23,790 bases of DNA from CAYVBE01 sp964448935 (GTDB lineage Bacteria; Planctomycetota; Brocadiia; SM23-32): the NCBI GenBank assembly GCA_964448935.1, contig CAYVBE010000046.1, positions 1 through 23,790 of the forward strand, read 5' to 3'. The position numbers were made by a program, and so were the translations under genes. Within the stretch, counting starts at the first letter, position 1. Each line of letters opens with the position of its first letter. The notes beneath the pieces were generated by a model. It did not search any database. It saw only the letters and a program-made list of their open reading frames with translations, and was not told the DNA's origin. Positions 1-6,996 of the stretch are shown here, one piece after another.

Positions 1-36
1 GCAAATCCGGGGACCGAAAAAACGGCAGGATTCTCC

Positions 37-66
37 TTGACAGACTCGGGGGGGGCACACTATGCT
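37..66 (+). promoter_or_regulatory. Candidate sigma70-type promoter
   Basis: A perfect TTGACA (37-42), an 18-base spacer rich in G, and TATGCT (61-66, 4 of 6 matches to TATAAT). It would fire rightward, antisense through the transposase remnant at 94-237 and towards the small membrane protein that starts at 336. Seen in sequence only; activity is inferred. Confidence 0.45.
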
Positions 67-93
67 GGTAGCGTAGGCAACGACGGTAAACAC

Positions 94-237
94 TTACAGA
101 TCGGCGAAATCCTCGTCCCGGAAAAGCTGCCCCCTCTGGGAGGCCAGCCAGCCGTAGAAGGTATCTTCGCCGACCATGTCGGCATACATGGTGTCCGCTT
201 CGAACAGCCCCCGCTGATCACTTCGAGTGCCCAGCAA
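94..237 (-). pseudogene. IS1182-type transposase, N-terminal remnant
   Basis: A 47-codon minus-strand ORF that begins with TTG at 237, seven bases after a GGGAGGG ribosome site (244-250). It reads like the conserved N-terminus of IS1182-group DDE transposases: MLGTRSDQRGLFEADTMY, followed by a VGxDxFYGxLASQRGQ-type segment and LFRDEDFADL. In full-length relatives this is followed by a Tyr-Cys-Pro segment and a helix-turn-helix. Here a TAA (94-96) follows directly and the downstream frame shows no further similarity, so the element is truncated rather than merely interrupted. Identification rests on recalled family motifs, not a search. The remaining ~400 residues and a partner IS end are not in the window. 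A promoter-like extended -10 lies upstream at 274-282. An alternative reading as a small free-standing protein is unlikely. Confidence 0.7.
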
Positions 238-273
238 GATATACCCTCCCGATTCGGTTTTCTACCCAGCCAC

Positions 274-282
274 ATTATAGCA
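274..282 (-). promoter_or_regulatory. Extended -10 promoter of the transposase remnant
   Basis: On the minus strand the sequence TGCTATAAT gives a perfect TATAAT with the TGn extension. The -35 position 17 bases upstream (TGGCAA, 297-302) is weak, as tolerated with extended -10 promoters. It lies 37 bases upstream of the TTG start at 237 and would drive the transposase remnant. Confidence 0.4.
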
Positions 283-335
283 TAGTCAACAAGACATTGC
301 CAGGGGTTTTCGGCCGGATTTTTAGGAGATTTGCA

Positions 336-626
336 GTGAGCACTCTCGTCGGAATGCTTCTCGGCATTGCAAGGTTGCTCCTGGCGTTGCTGTATGGGAT
401 ATGTGGCCTACAGGCATTGAGGACCAGCAAGATCTCAGCCGAAGTGAGTCATGCTGCTGCTCTCCTCTACTTGCTGGCAGGAAACATATATCTGGCTGGC
501 GCAGTCCTCGTCGGTTTTTTCTCTTGGTGGGGACTCGGCGCAATCGTTCCGGCGACATTGTTTTCGTGGGGCGCAAGGGCATTCGTAGCGCGTTCTGGTT
601 TTCCGCCGGACGCCTTCGAGCCGTAG
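336..626 (+). CDS. Small hypothetical membrane protein (96 aa)
   Basis: Not recognised as a named family. The GTG at 336 is preferred because AGGAG (324-328) lies seven bases upstream; a TTG at 297 is in frame but has no ribosome site. The product has an N-terminal hydrophobic helix (about residues 2-20), a short polar segment (about 25-36) and two further hydrophobic stretches (about 38-58 and 60-80), ending in a short polar tail. This suggests a three-helix inner-membrane protein. By eye, base composition is lower in GC than the genes to its right, fitting an acquired segment next to IS debris. The last ~160 bases overlap a minus-strand ORF (467-895). The hydrophobic pattern and ribosome site favour this ORF as real within the shared part. 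Function unknown. Confidence 0.5.
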   Translation: MSTLVGMLLGIARLLLALLYGICGLQALRTSKISAEVSHAAALLYLLAGNIYLAGAVLVGFFSWWGLGAIVPATLFSWGARAFVARSGFPPDAFEP

Positions 627-895
627 TGAGGATACGCGGGGCCTGTTGTTAATGAGACCGTCTCCGAAAAGGTACAATTTCCGTCGCGGTCCCGCCGTTC
701 GCGCTCGACTTCGTCGTTCAGGTCGGGGTCCAGGAAGAATATCTCGGGGTCCGCCAGGAGCCCGCGTTGCTCAGGGGTCAGCTCGAGGCGAACGGTCTCA
801 CCGGATTCCCCGGGCGTCAGCGTCGCGCCGAATCTTGCGCGAACCTGCTCTGCGAGTTCCTCGGGCAAATCCTGCACGACCGTGGCAAGAAACAT
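467..895 (-). CDS. Hypothetical protein, probably with a non-native C-terminus (142 aa)
   Basis: ATG at 895 follows GAAGG with a seven-base gap. The first ~75 residues look like a soluble acidic protein: an amphipathic start (VVQDLPEELAEQVRARFG), a LELTPEQRGLL segment and a DPxxFFLDPDLNDEVE-like stretch. After about residue 85 the frame becomes proline/lysine-rich and runs antisense to the hydrophobic codons of the plus-strand ORF 336-626, so the tail looks like readthrough into unrelated DNA. This suggests a gene whose 3' end was replaced when the left edge was rearranged. No family is recognised. Upstream, a 28-codon open stretch on the same strand (951-1034, ending VEIKRPGGSGPKSAYGRV then a stop) lacks a good start and may be another gene tail. 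Confidence 0.35.
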   Translation of the reverse strand: MFLATVVQDLPEELAEQVRARFGATLTPGESGETVRLELTPEQRGLLADPEIFFLDPDLNDEVERERRDRDGNCTFSETVSLTTGPAYPHYGSKASGGKPERATNALAPHENNVAGTIAPSPHQEKKPTRTAPARYMFPASK

Positions 896-1131
896 CTTCA
901 GACCTTCGGTTTCCGTCGGGCGGTCTGCCTGGTTACCTCCCGGTGACGTCTTATCGGGCGATCTCTACCCGGCCGTAGGCCGATTTCGGACCGCTCCCGC
1001 CGGGACGCTTGATCTCGACCAGCGCGAATGCCTGTCAAGTACCCGCCGGATGCACTGTCGCCGCAGGCCCTGTATAATCCGACCTTTCGCGGTTCGCAAG
1101 GTCTCCGGGTATCATCACCCACACAGGGAAC
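896..1131. other. Intergenic region upstream of the MFS gene
   Basis: No complete gene is supported. It contains a 28-codon minus-strand open stretch (951-1034) that looks like a protein tail but has no start, and a perfect TATAAT at 1073-1078 on the plus strand that probably belongs to the promoter of the transporter gene at 1132. Confidence 0.4.
1051..1078 (+). promoter_or_regulatory. Candidate promoter of the MFS gene
   Basis: Perfect -10 TATAAT at 1073-1078 in otherwise GC-rich sequence, 54 bases before the start codon. The -35 region is weak (TGCACT, 1051-1056, with a 16-base spacer, 3 of 6 matches). Confidence 0.4.
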
Positions 1132-2358
1132 ATGAAGGAATCCTCCAACGGAAAACACCTCCGCATACAGGGCAACGTGCTGCTGGTGGTCTTCGGCACG
1201 GGGGCCATGGCGGCGCCCATAGTGGGGGCCGTGCGAGAGTCCCTGCAGGCGGAGATGGGCATCTCGCGGGGCCAGCTCGGGCTCTGGGTCTTCCTGATCG
1301 GGATCGTCGGCGCGGGCGCGGCGCTGGTGCTCAGCATGTTGCTGCGCGGCATGGTGCGCACCTCCTTCGTGCGGGCGGGTATACTGGGCATGTTCGTCGG
1401 CTGCGGCCTGCTGGCGCTGGGCAGCTCGAACGGCGCGTGGGGGCTCGTGCTGCTGGGCATCGGGTGGTTTGCCATACGCCTGGGACATCCGCTGACCGGT
1501 TCGGCCAACGGTATCTTCGCGGACCTGTGGGAGTCATCTCCGCATACGGGGCTGATCATTCTGCACGCGGTCAACTCGGCGGGCAAAGTGGCCGCGCCTC
1601 TGGCCGTGGTGCTGCTGGGCTCCGATGTGCGGCCGGCGTCCCTGGTGTTCACCGTCATGTTCGGAGCGCTGCTGCTGGAGTCGCTCCTCTGGCCAAAGGA
1701 CAGCCTGCGGGAGTTGCGGGATATCGAGCGGGGCCGGGAGACGAAACCGCGTGTCCGCGTGCCGCGCGATCCGCTGGTATGGATCTGTGTGCTCCAGTTC
1801 GCCTTCATCGCCGGGGCGGAGGGCGGGGCAACCAGCATCATGGGCAGCCTGGTGCAGGAGCTGCGGCCGGTGCCGGTGGAGTGGATCAGCGCCGAGACCT
1901 GGCCCAGCGTGGTGCTCATGCTGCTGACTCTGGGCATTTTCATCGGGCGCACCGTCTTCGCCGTGCTGTCGCTGCGGCTATCGGAGCGTGCCATACTGGT
2001 CGTCTGCCTGTTGTGCGGGTTGTTCTGCGTGCCGGCCGCGTTCGTGGCCAACCCGGCGATCTACCTGCCTTCGACATTCCTGACCGGGGTCTGCTTCAGC
2101 GCCACGTGGCCGGCCTTCTTCAGCCTGGCGGCCCGCACCTATCCCGTTGAGCGGACGTTCCTGGGCATCGCGGCGCTCTTCTTCTCCACGCTGGGCATCT
2201 GGAGTGGCACCTTCCTGACCAGCGCCATCGGCAACGCACAGCGCTACCTGCCGCACGCCTTCGTAGCGGGCACCGCCCTGATGATCCCGTTCGTAGTCTT
2301 CCTGGTCAGCGCCTCCGGCCGGGGCCTGGCGCGCCAGGAGCCGGGCGCCTCCGCTTGA
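1132..2358 (+). CDS. Major facilitator superfamily transporter (408 aa)
   Basis: Inner-membrane secondary transporter. The protein has about twelve hydrophobic helices in two groups of six, separated by a charged central loop near residues 190-220 (many Arg/Glu, ending in VPRDPLVW). Length is typical for MFS. The N-terminal half has a small Gly/Ala-rich first helix and helix 4 has a GxGW..R pattern, but the canonical GxLaDrxGrR loop-2 motif is degenerate (LLRGMVRTSFVRAG). Substrate cannot be deduced. ATG 1132 is preceded by AGGGAA at short spacing. The gene lies 73 bases before the Rieske/AIF-like reductase and in the same direction; that gene has its own promoter, so they may be only partly co-expressed. 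Membership in MFS is clear from topology; a specific subfamily is not recognised. Confidence 0.8.
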   Translation: MKESSNGKHLRIQGNVLLVVFGTGAMAAPIVGAVRESLQAEMGISRGQLGLWVFLIGIVGAGAALVLSMLLRGMVRTSFVRAGILGMFVGCGLLALGSSNGAWGLVLLGIGWFAIRLGHPLTGSANGIFADLWESSPHTGLIILHAVNSAGKVAAPLAVVLLGSDVRPASLVFTVMFGALLLESLLWPKDSLRELRDIERGRETKPRVRVPRDPLVWICVLQFAFIAGAEGGATSIMGSLVQELRPVPVEWISAETWPSVVLMLLTLGIFIGRTVFAVLSLRLSERAILVVCLLCGLFCVPAAFVANPAIYLPSTFLTGVCFSATWPAFFSLAARTYPVERTFLGIAALFFSTLGIWSGTFLTSAIGNAQRYLPHAFVAGTALMIPFVVFLVSASGRGLARQEPGASA

Positions 2359-2383
2359 CACCGCCGGCGCTCTCGCCGACAAT
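2355..2383 (+). promoter_or_regulatory. Promoter of the Rieske/AIF-like gene
   Basis: Perfect TTGACA (2355-2360) overlapping the stop codon of the MFS gene, exactly 17 bases of spacer, and GACAAT (2378-2383, 4 of 6). Transcription would start about 40 bases before the ATG at 2432. A 5-bp hairpin (2365-2378) sits inside the spacer and is probably incidental. Confidence 0.55.
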
Positions 2384-2431
2384 CGTTTTGGGGAATGATT
2401 GGCATTCAAATCCACTGACAGGGGGGCATCC

Positions 2432-3997
2432 ATGCCTGCCGAAGAATGGGTCAAGGTTGCTGACGAGGCCGAACTGGAGGATGGGGTTCCGATCTCCGTC
2501 GAGGTCGAGGGTGAAGACGTGCTCGTCGTGCGCGTCGGCGAGGAGTTGCACGCCTGCGGAGGCAAGTGCACGCACTACGGTGGCCCGCTTGCCGAGGGGC
2601 TGCTGTCAGGGCACACCATCACGTGCCCCTGGCACGCGGCGCGGTTCGACGTGCGGACCGGCGAGATGGACGCGCCGCCCGCGCTGGACGACGAGCCGCA
2701 CTATCCGGTGAAGGTCGAGGACGGCGCGGTCTACGTGGGCAAACCGTCCGAGCCCGAGCTGCCCGAGATGGAGGGCGAGGACGACCGGCTTTTCGCCATC
2801 GTGGGCGGCGGGGCAGCGGGCAACGCAGCCGCAGAGACGCTGCGGCGCGAGGGCTTCGCGGGCCGTATCGTGCTGATAACGGCCGAGGACGACGGACCCT
2901 ATGACCGGCCCACCCTGTCCAAGGAGTTTATGTCCGGAGAGGCAAAGCCCGAGTGGCTGCCGCTGCGGAGCGACGAGTTTTACCAGAACTGGGGCATCGA
3001 GCTGCTTACCGGACGCCGGGTGACGGGGCTGGATCCGGACGAGAAGAAGCTGAGCTTTGAGGACGGCGAGGAACTCCAGTTCGACTCCGCGCTGCTGGCC
3101 ACCGGCGCGATTCCGCGGACTCTCGACCTTCCTGGTGCCGAGCTGCAGAGCTGCTTCGCGCTACGGAGTCTGGCGGATGCGCGGGCCATCGGCGAGGCCC
3201 TGGAGGAGACCGAGACGGCGGTCATGCTGGGCGCGGGGTTCATCGGCATGGAGGTCGCCTCGGGGCTCCGCGAACGCGACATCGAGGTGCATATCGTGGC
3301 GCCGGAAGACATCCCGATGGAGCGCGTTTTCGGGCCGGATGTCGGGAGCTGGATCCGCGCGCGGCACGAGGACAAGGGCGTCAATTTCCACACGGGCACG
3401 ACGGCCCGCGAGATATCCGGGGACGGCGAGGTGACCGGCGTCGTGCTGGAAAACGGCACGGAGATCGAGTGCGACATGGTACTGATCGCCGTCGGCGTTG
3501 ACCCCGCCGTGCACTGGCTGGAGGGCAGCGGCCTGGTTGAGGACGGAGTGGTGCCGGTGGACGAGCACCTGATGACCCGTGCGGACGGCATCTACGCCGC
3601 CGGCGACATCGCGGCGATTCCGTATCCGCAGACCGAGGAGCCCTACCGCATCGAGCACTGGATCGTGGCCGAGCGCACGGGCCAGCACGCCGCGCGGACC
3701 ATGCTGGGCGGCACGGCGGCCTACGCGGAGGTCCCGTTCTTCTGGACCATGCAGTGCGGCACGCCGGTGGACTTTGTGGGCTTCGGCGGAAAGCCGGACC
3801 AGACCGTGCTGCGCGGCGACCTGGAGACGGGCGAGTTTCTGGCGGGTTATTACCGCGACGGCCGGTTGCGCGCCATCGCCGGCGCCGGGCGCGGGCGGGA
3901 GGTACTCATTGTCGAGCGGCTGCTGTGGGCCGAACAGAACATCTCCCCCGAGGACTTCGCCGACACGAACGTCAGCTTCGAGGACATGCTCGGCTGA
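2432..3997 (+). CDS. Rieske-domain FAD/NAD(P)H oxidoreductase, AIFM3-like (521 aa)
   Basis: Predicted soluble electron-transfer flavoprotein. An N-terminal Rieske ferredoxin domain (about 1-105) carries the [2Fe-2S] ligands Cys46-x-His48 and Cys65-x2-His68. It is followed by a pyridine-nucleotide disulfide-reductase fold: an FAD site GGGAAG at 125-130, an NAD(P) site GAGFIG at 267-272, an ATG-like ALLATGAIPR strand and the late FAD motif YAAGDIA. A C-terminal reductase domain has FFWTMQ near 440. This domain order matches the AIFM3/nirB-like ferredoxin-reductase family, which passes electrons between NAD(P)H and a partner redox protein; the partner is unknown. ATG 2432 is chosen over the in-frame TTG at 2399 because AGGGGGG (2420-2426) lies five bases upstream. 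It converges with the heme/cytochrome block, ending 10 bases from its last gene, so a redox role in cytochrome metabolism is possible but only inferred. Confidence 0.85.
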   Translation: MPAEEWVKVADEAELEDGVPISVEVEGEDVLVVRVGEELHACGGKCTHYGGPLAEGLLSGHTITCPWHAARFDVRTGEMDAPPALDDEPHYPVKVEDGAVYVGKPSEPELPEMEGEDDRLFAIVGGGAAGNAAAETLRREGFAGRIVLITAEDDGPYDRPTLSKEFMSGEAKPEWLPLRSDEFYQNWGIELLTGRRVTGLDPDEKKLSFEDGEELQFDSALLATGAIPRTLDLPGAELQSCFALRSLADARAIGEALEETETAVMLGAGFIGMEVASGLRERDIEVHIVAPEDIPMERVFGPDVGSWIRARHEDKGVNFHTGTTAREISGDGEVTGVVLENGTEIECDMVLIAVGVDPAVHWLEGSGLVEDGVVPVDEHLMTRADGIYAAGDIAAIPYPQTEEPYRIEHWIVAERTGQHAARTMLGGTAAYAEVPFFWTMQCGTPVDFVGFGGKPDQTVLRGDLETGEFLAGYYRDGRLRAIAGAGRGREVLIVERLLWAEQNISPEDFADTNVSFEDMLG

Positions 3998-4007
3998 GCC
4001 GCCGGCG

Positions 4008-4835
4008 TCACACGTAGCTGTGTAGCACGCTCGACAGCCGGGGCAGCAGGTTGACCAGCAGGAATGTGGTCAGCAGGGCGGCAAAGGCCAATATCTGCGC
4101 GATCCGGGCGCGGTGACGCAGCCGGGGGCTCCGGCGGCAGTGCAGGTAGATCATGTAGAGAGTCCACGTGATCAGCGACCACGTTTCCTTGGGATCCCAC
4201 GACCAGTAGCGCCCCCATGCCTCCTCTGCCCACAGTGCCCCACTGAGCAGGCCGAATGTCATGAAGGGCAGGGCGATGCGCAGGACGGTGTGGCTGGCCT
4301 GGGCGTAGACTGACTTCCCGCTTTCCGCCGATGGCGTGAGCGCTTCGTCGCCTTCGCCCTTCCACCCTTTGAATACCCCCGTCATCGTCAGGACGAACGC
4401 CACAGTGGCCAGCGCGTAGGAGATCATGTAGCTGACCACGTGAGGCACGAACCACGGCGACTGCAGGGCAGGCATGCGCTGCCAGACGATGCCTCGTCCC
4501 CTGGTCAGGCCGATGGACAGGGCGCCCACCATGGCGACGACCGAGGCCAGCGCGAAGTAGGCGTGGAGCCACCCGAGCCCGTGGCGGTAGCGCAGCAGCA
4601 GATAGAGCGGCAGGAAGCACAGCCCCAAAAACACCATCACGTGATACATGTTTCCGAACGGCGGGTGCCCGCCGACAGTCCAGTTGACCGCCACGATGCA
4701 GGCGTTCGCCACCCAGCCCCCGGTAAAGGTGGCGAACCCGGCGCCCCGGTACTGAGCCAGGAAGAGCAGAAATGCGCCCCCATACGCCGTGAGGACCAGG
4801 ATTTCCAGAACGCTGATCGCGCTTTCAAGCGGCAT
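4008..4835 (-). CDS. ccsA: Cytochrome c maturation protein CcsA/ResC (275 aa)
   Basis: Polytopic inner-membrane subunit of System II cytochrome c synthase, which carries heme b across the membrane and, with ResB, attaches it to CXXCH motifs. About eight hydrophobic segments are visible. The signature tryptophan-rich periplasmic loop is clear: EEAWGRYWSWDPKETW at about residues 206-221. Conserved histidines flank it (PHVVSY before; LRHRARIAQ after), as expected for heme ligands. ATG 4835 is chosen because GGGGGAGG precedes it by seven bases; the longer ORF from 4892 adds a non-family N-terminus. It overlaps the end of resB by 11 bases, implying translational coupling. It is the last gene of the block; no convincing terminator is seen before the convergent gene ending at 3997. 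Confidence 0.92.
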   Translation of the reverse strand: MPLESAISVLEILVLTAYGGAFLLFLAQYRGAGFATFTGGWVANACIVAVNWTVGGHPPFGNMYHVMVFLGLCFLPLYLLLRYRHGLGWLHAYFALASVVAMVGALSIGLTRGRGIVWQRMPALQSPWFVPHVVSYMISYALATVAFVLTMTGVFKGWKGEGDEALTPSAESGKSVYAQASHTVLRIALPFMTFGLLSGALWAEEAWGRYWSWDPKETWSLITWTLYMIYLHCRRSPRLRHRARIAQILAFAALLTTFLLVNLLPRLSSVLHSYV

Positions 4836-5688
4836 TGGCTCGCCTCCCCCGGCCGCGAAAGCACATGATCGCCACGCCCAGTATGAGCCCACACATGCCC
4901 CCGATGACCAGCAAGCGTCCCGGGTCGCGTCTGGCGCTCAGCACCACGAATCCGCCGAACCGATCGCCGTAGTCCTGCAGGTAGAACCTCCAGCCGCGCT
5001 GCTGGATGGGGTGGTTCACGGCCAGCTCTTCGGTTCTTCGGGTTCCGTCTTCCTCCTGGATGAGGACTTCGGCCGCGAAGCGCCGCGGCGTGGCGCGCGT
5101 CTTTCGCAGCAGCCAGCCATCCTGCAGGACCTTGCGGTCAACCCACCCTCCCAGCTCGTCTTTCAGATCGGCCACGTCCAGGACGCCGTGTTCGCCGAGG
5201 GGCAGTCGCTCTTTCCTCGCCACACGGACCTCACGGACCCGCTGGTAATCATCTTCCTCGACGGGGTTCGCGTCGGGCGAAAGCGGCCGATAGAGCACGT
5301 AATCCGGGTCGTAGAAGGTCACCTCGAAATCCGTCACGGCGAGTCCGAACGGCAGTCCGATAGGATCGCCCTCATGGACGGGCAATTGCCGCACCACGTG
5401 CTGCCCGGAGATGGGCGCTCTGAACGTGGTTTCCTGACCGAAGAGGAACCCGAGAAATGCGCCGAGCAGAATGACGACCACCGCGAAGTGGGTGAGATAG
5501 AACCCCGCGCGGCGCCAGGAGAGCCGCCGCCGGACGGTGCAGACAACCAGGTCCACCGCCAGCGCCCCCATAAGCGCGATCATGACGGGGGACCGGAACA
5601 CCACGCTCTGGCCTCCGCCGCCGACCGGCAACACGCCGGTCAGCATCAGGAGCACCAGCATGGACAGGATGTAGACCGCGACAACCAA
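4825..5688 (-). CDS. resB: Cytochrome c biogenesis protein ResB, compact form (287 aa)
   Basis: Partner of CcsA in System II heme attachment and apocytochrome handling. It has an N-terminal membrane helix, a second helix, an arginine-rich loop followed by FYLTHFAVVVILLGAFLG (third helix), a large periplasmic beta-rich domain (about 90-245, with a DPDYVLYRPL-like segment) and a final helix near residues 260-278. ResB proteins are often 450 residues or more, so this is a short version, but topology is kept. The start is a TTG at 5688: the frame is closed 5' by the hemL stop, and CGGGGGT lies about eight bases upstream. It starts 15 bases after hemL and overlaps ccsA. An annotation as a soluble protein is excluded by the helices. 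Assignment is strong given the adjacent ccsA. Confidence 0.85.
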   Translation of the reverse strand: MVVAVYILSMLVLLMLTGVLPVGGGGQSVVFRSPVMIALMGALAVDLVVCTVRRRLSWRRAGFYLTHFAVVVILLGAFLGFLFGQETTFRAPISGQHVVRQLPVHEGDPIGLPFGLAVTDFEVTFYDPDYVLYRPLSPDANPVEEDDYQRVREVRVARKERLPLGEHGVLDVADLKDELGGWVDRKVLQDGWLLRKTRATPRRFAAEVLIQEEDGTRRTEELAVNHPIQQRGWRFYLQDYGDRFGGFVVLSARRDPGRLLVIGGMCGLILGVAIMCFRGRGRRANAA

Positions 5689-5703
5689 GTGAGATACCCC
5701 CGC

Positions 5704-6996
5704 TCAATCCTCACGAAAGTTGGAGTTGGACAGCACGGCCCGGGCCGCTTCGAGGAAAGCGTCCACATCGTCCTCGTCGTGTGCGGCAGAGACAAAACCC
5801 AGCTCGAACTGGGAGGGCGGCAGGTAAACGCCGCGTTCCAGCATCCCGTGGAAGAACCGCGCGTGGCCGTCCGTTTCGCACGCGTTTGCCTCCGTCCGGT
5901 TGCTCACGGGGCCTGCACAAAAGAACGGCGTGAACATGCTGCCCATCCGGGCGCAGTGCATTGTTACGCCGGCCCCTTCGGCAATCCGGTTGAGCCCTGC
6001 GGCCAGACGCTCGCCCAGTTGCTCCAGTTGTGGGTAGGGATTCTCGTCGATGAGCAGCTTCAAAGTGGCCAGCCCGGCGGCCACGGCGACCGGATTGCCG
6101 CTCAGAGTGCCGGCCTGATACACCGGCCCCAGGGGTGCCAGGGACTCCATCACCTCGCGCCGGCCGCCCACGGCGCCGATGGGCATGCCGCCGCCGATGA
6201 TCTTGCCCAGGCAGGTCAGGTCCGGCGCGATCCGGCGCAGATTGCCGTAGGTGGTGGGACCGAACCGGAAGCCCGTGATAACCTCGTCGAAGATCAGCAG
6301 GGCGCCGCAGTTGTGAGTCAGCTCCCGCAGGCCCTCCAGAAACCCATCCGCTGGAGGGACCAGTCCCATGTTGCCCGCCACCGGCTCCAGGATGATGCCC
6401 GCCAGGTCGTCGCCGTGGGCTGATACGATCTCTCGGACCGCATCCAGGTCATTGTAAGGCGCCACGAAGACGTCGGACGTCATCGAGTCCGGCACGCCCG
6501 CGCTCGACGAGGTGCCGCCGGTCAGAAGCCCGCTGCCGGCGGAGACTAACATGCAGTCGCTGTGGCCATGGTAGCAGCCGTCGAACTTGATCAGCTTCCG
6601 CCGCCCGGTGAAGCCGCGGGCGATCCGCAAAGCCGTCATAGCGGCCTCCGTGCCCGAGTTCACCAAACGCACCATGTCCATGGGCGGCACCATCTCGCAG
6701 ATCAGCCCGGCCAGTTCCACCTCGCCGGGCGCGTTGATGCCGAAGCTGGTGCCGTCGGCGGCGGCCCGCTGCACGGCCTCGATCACCTCGGCCCGCGCGT
6801 GGCCCAGAATAAGCGGCCCCCAGGAGCAACAATAGTCAATCAGCTCGTGCCCGTCGGCGGTCACAAGCCGCGCTCCGTGTGCCTTCGTCACATAGACGGG
6901 TTCGCCGCCCACGGCATTGAAGGCGCGCACCGGGCTGTTGACGCCGCCGGGGATGACGCTTCGGGCTCTATCGTAGAGGTCGTCGGATCGGTTCAT
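5704..6996 (-). CDS. hemL: Glutamate-1-semialdehyde 2,1-aminomutase HemL (430 aa)
   Basis: PLP enzyme that converts glutamate-1-semialdehyde to 5-aminolevulinate, the second step of the C5 route begun by HemA. Family landmarks: PGGVNSPVRAF near residue 16, NSGTEAAMTALRIAR at 113, a GCYHGHSD segment at 140, the PLP aspartate in IFDEVITGFR at 235 and the Schiff-base lysine Lys265 in LGKIIGGGMPIGA. Length matches the family. Its ATG overlaps the hemB stop by four bases (ATGA), a classic coupled junction. A 15-base gap separates it from resB. Cytoplasmic. The specific GSA aminomutase signature sequences and the neighbouring hemA and hemB make confusion with other class III aminotransferases unlikely. 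Confidence 0.97.
   Translation of the reverse strand: MNRSDDLYDRARSVIPGGVNSPVRAFNAVGGEPVYVTKAHGARLVTADGHELIDYCCSWGPLILGHARAEVIEAVQRAAADGTSFGINAPGEVELAGLICEMVPPMDMVRLVNSGTEAAMTALRIARGFTGRRKLIKFDGCYHGHSDCMLVSAGSGLLTGGTSSSAGVPDSMTSDVFVAPYNDLDAVREIVSAHGDDLAGIILEPVAGNMGLVPPADGFLEGLRELTHNCGALLIFDEVITGFRFGPTTYGNLRRIAPDLTCLGKIIGGGMPIGAVGGRREVMESLAPLGPVYQAGTLSGNPVAVAAGLATLKLLIDENPYPQLEQLGERLAAGLNRIAEGAGVTMHCARMGSMFTPFFCAGPVSNRTEANACETDGHARFFHGMLERGVYLPPSQFELGFVSAAHDEDDVDAFLEAARAVLSNSNFRED

Larger units (their letters stand above)
59..286. repeat. 8-bp inverted repeat flanking the transposase remnant
   Basis: ACTATGCT at 59-66 and its reverse complement AGCATAGT at 279-286 flank the remnant. Each copy also overlaps a -10-like element facing inward (TATGCT on plus, extended TATAAT on minus). 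It could be vestigial element ends or chance; similarity does not extend beyond the 8 bases. Confidence 0.25.

Noticed and set aside
1035..2051. Long minus-strand ORF (338 codons) under the MFS gene
   Set aside because: Ser/Arg/Thr-rich product without motifs, antisense to twelve clear transmembrane helices; a typical high-GC shadow.
2365..2378. Hairpin after the MFS gene as a terminator
   Set aside because: Only a 5-bp stem, T-run delayed and short, and it lies inside a good promoter spacer.
4789..6423. Plus-strand ORF of 544 codons
   Set aside because: Antisense to ccsA, resB and hemL; composition is typical of antisense frames.
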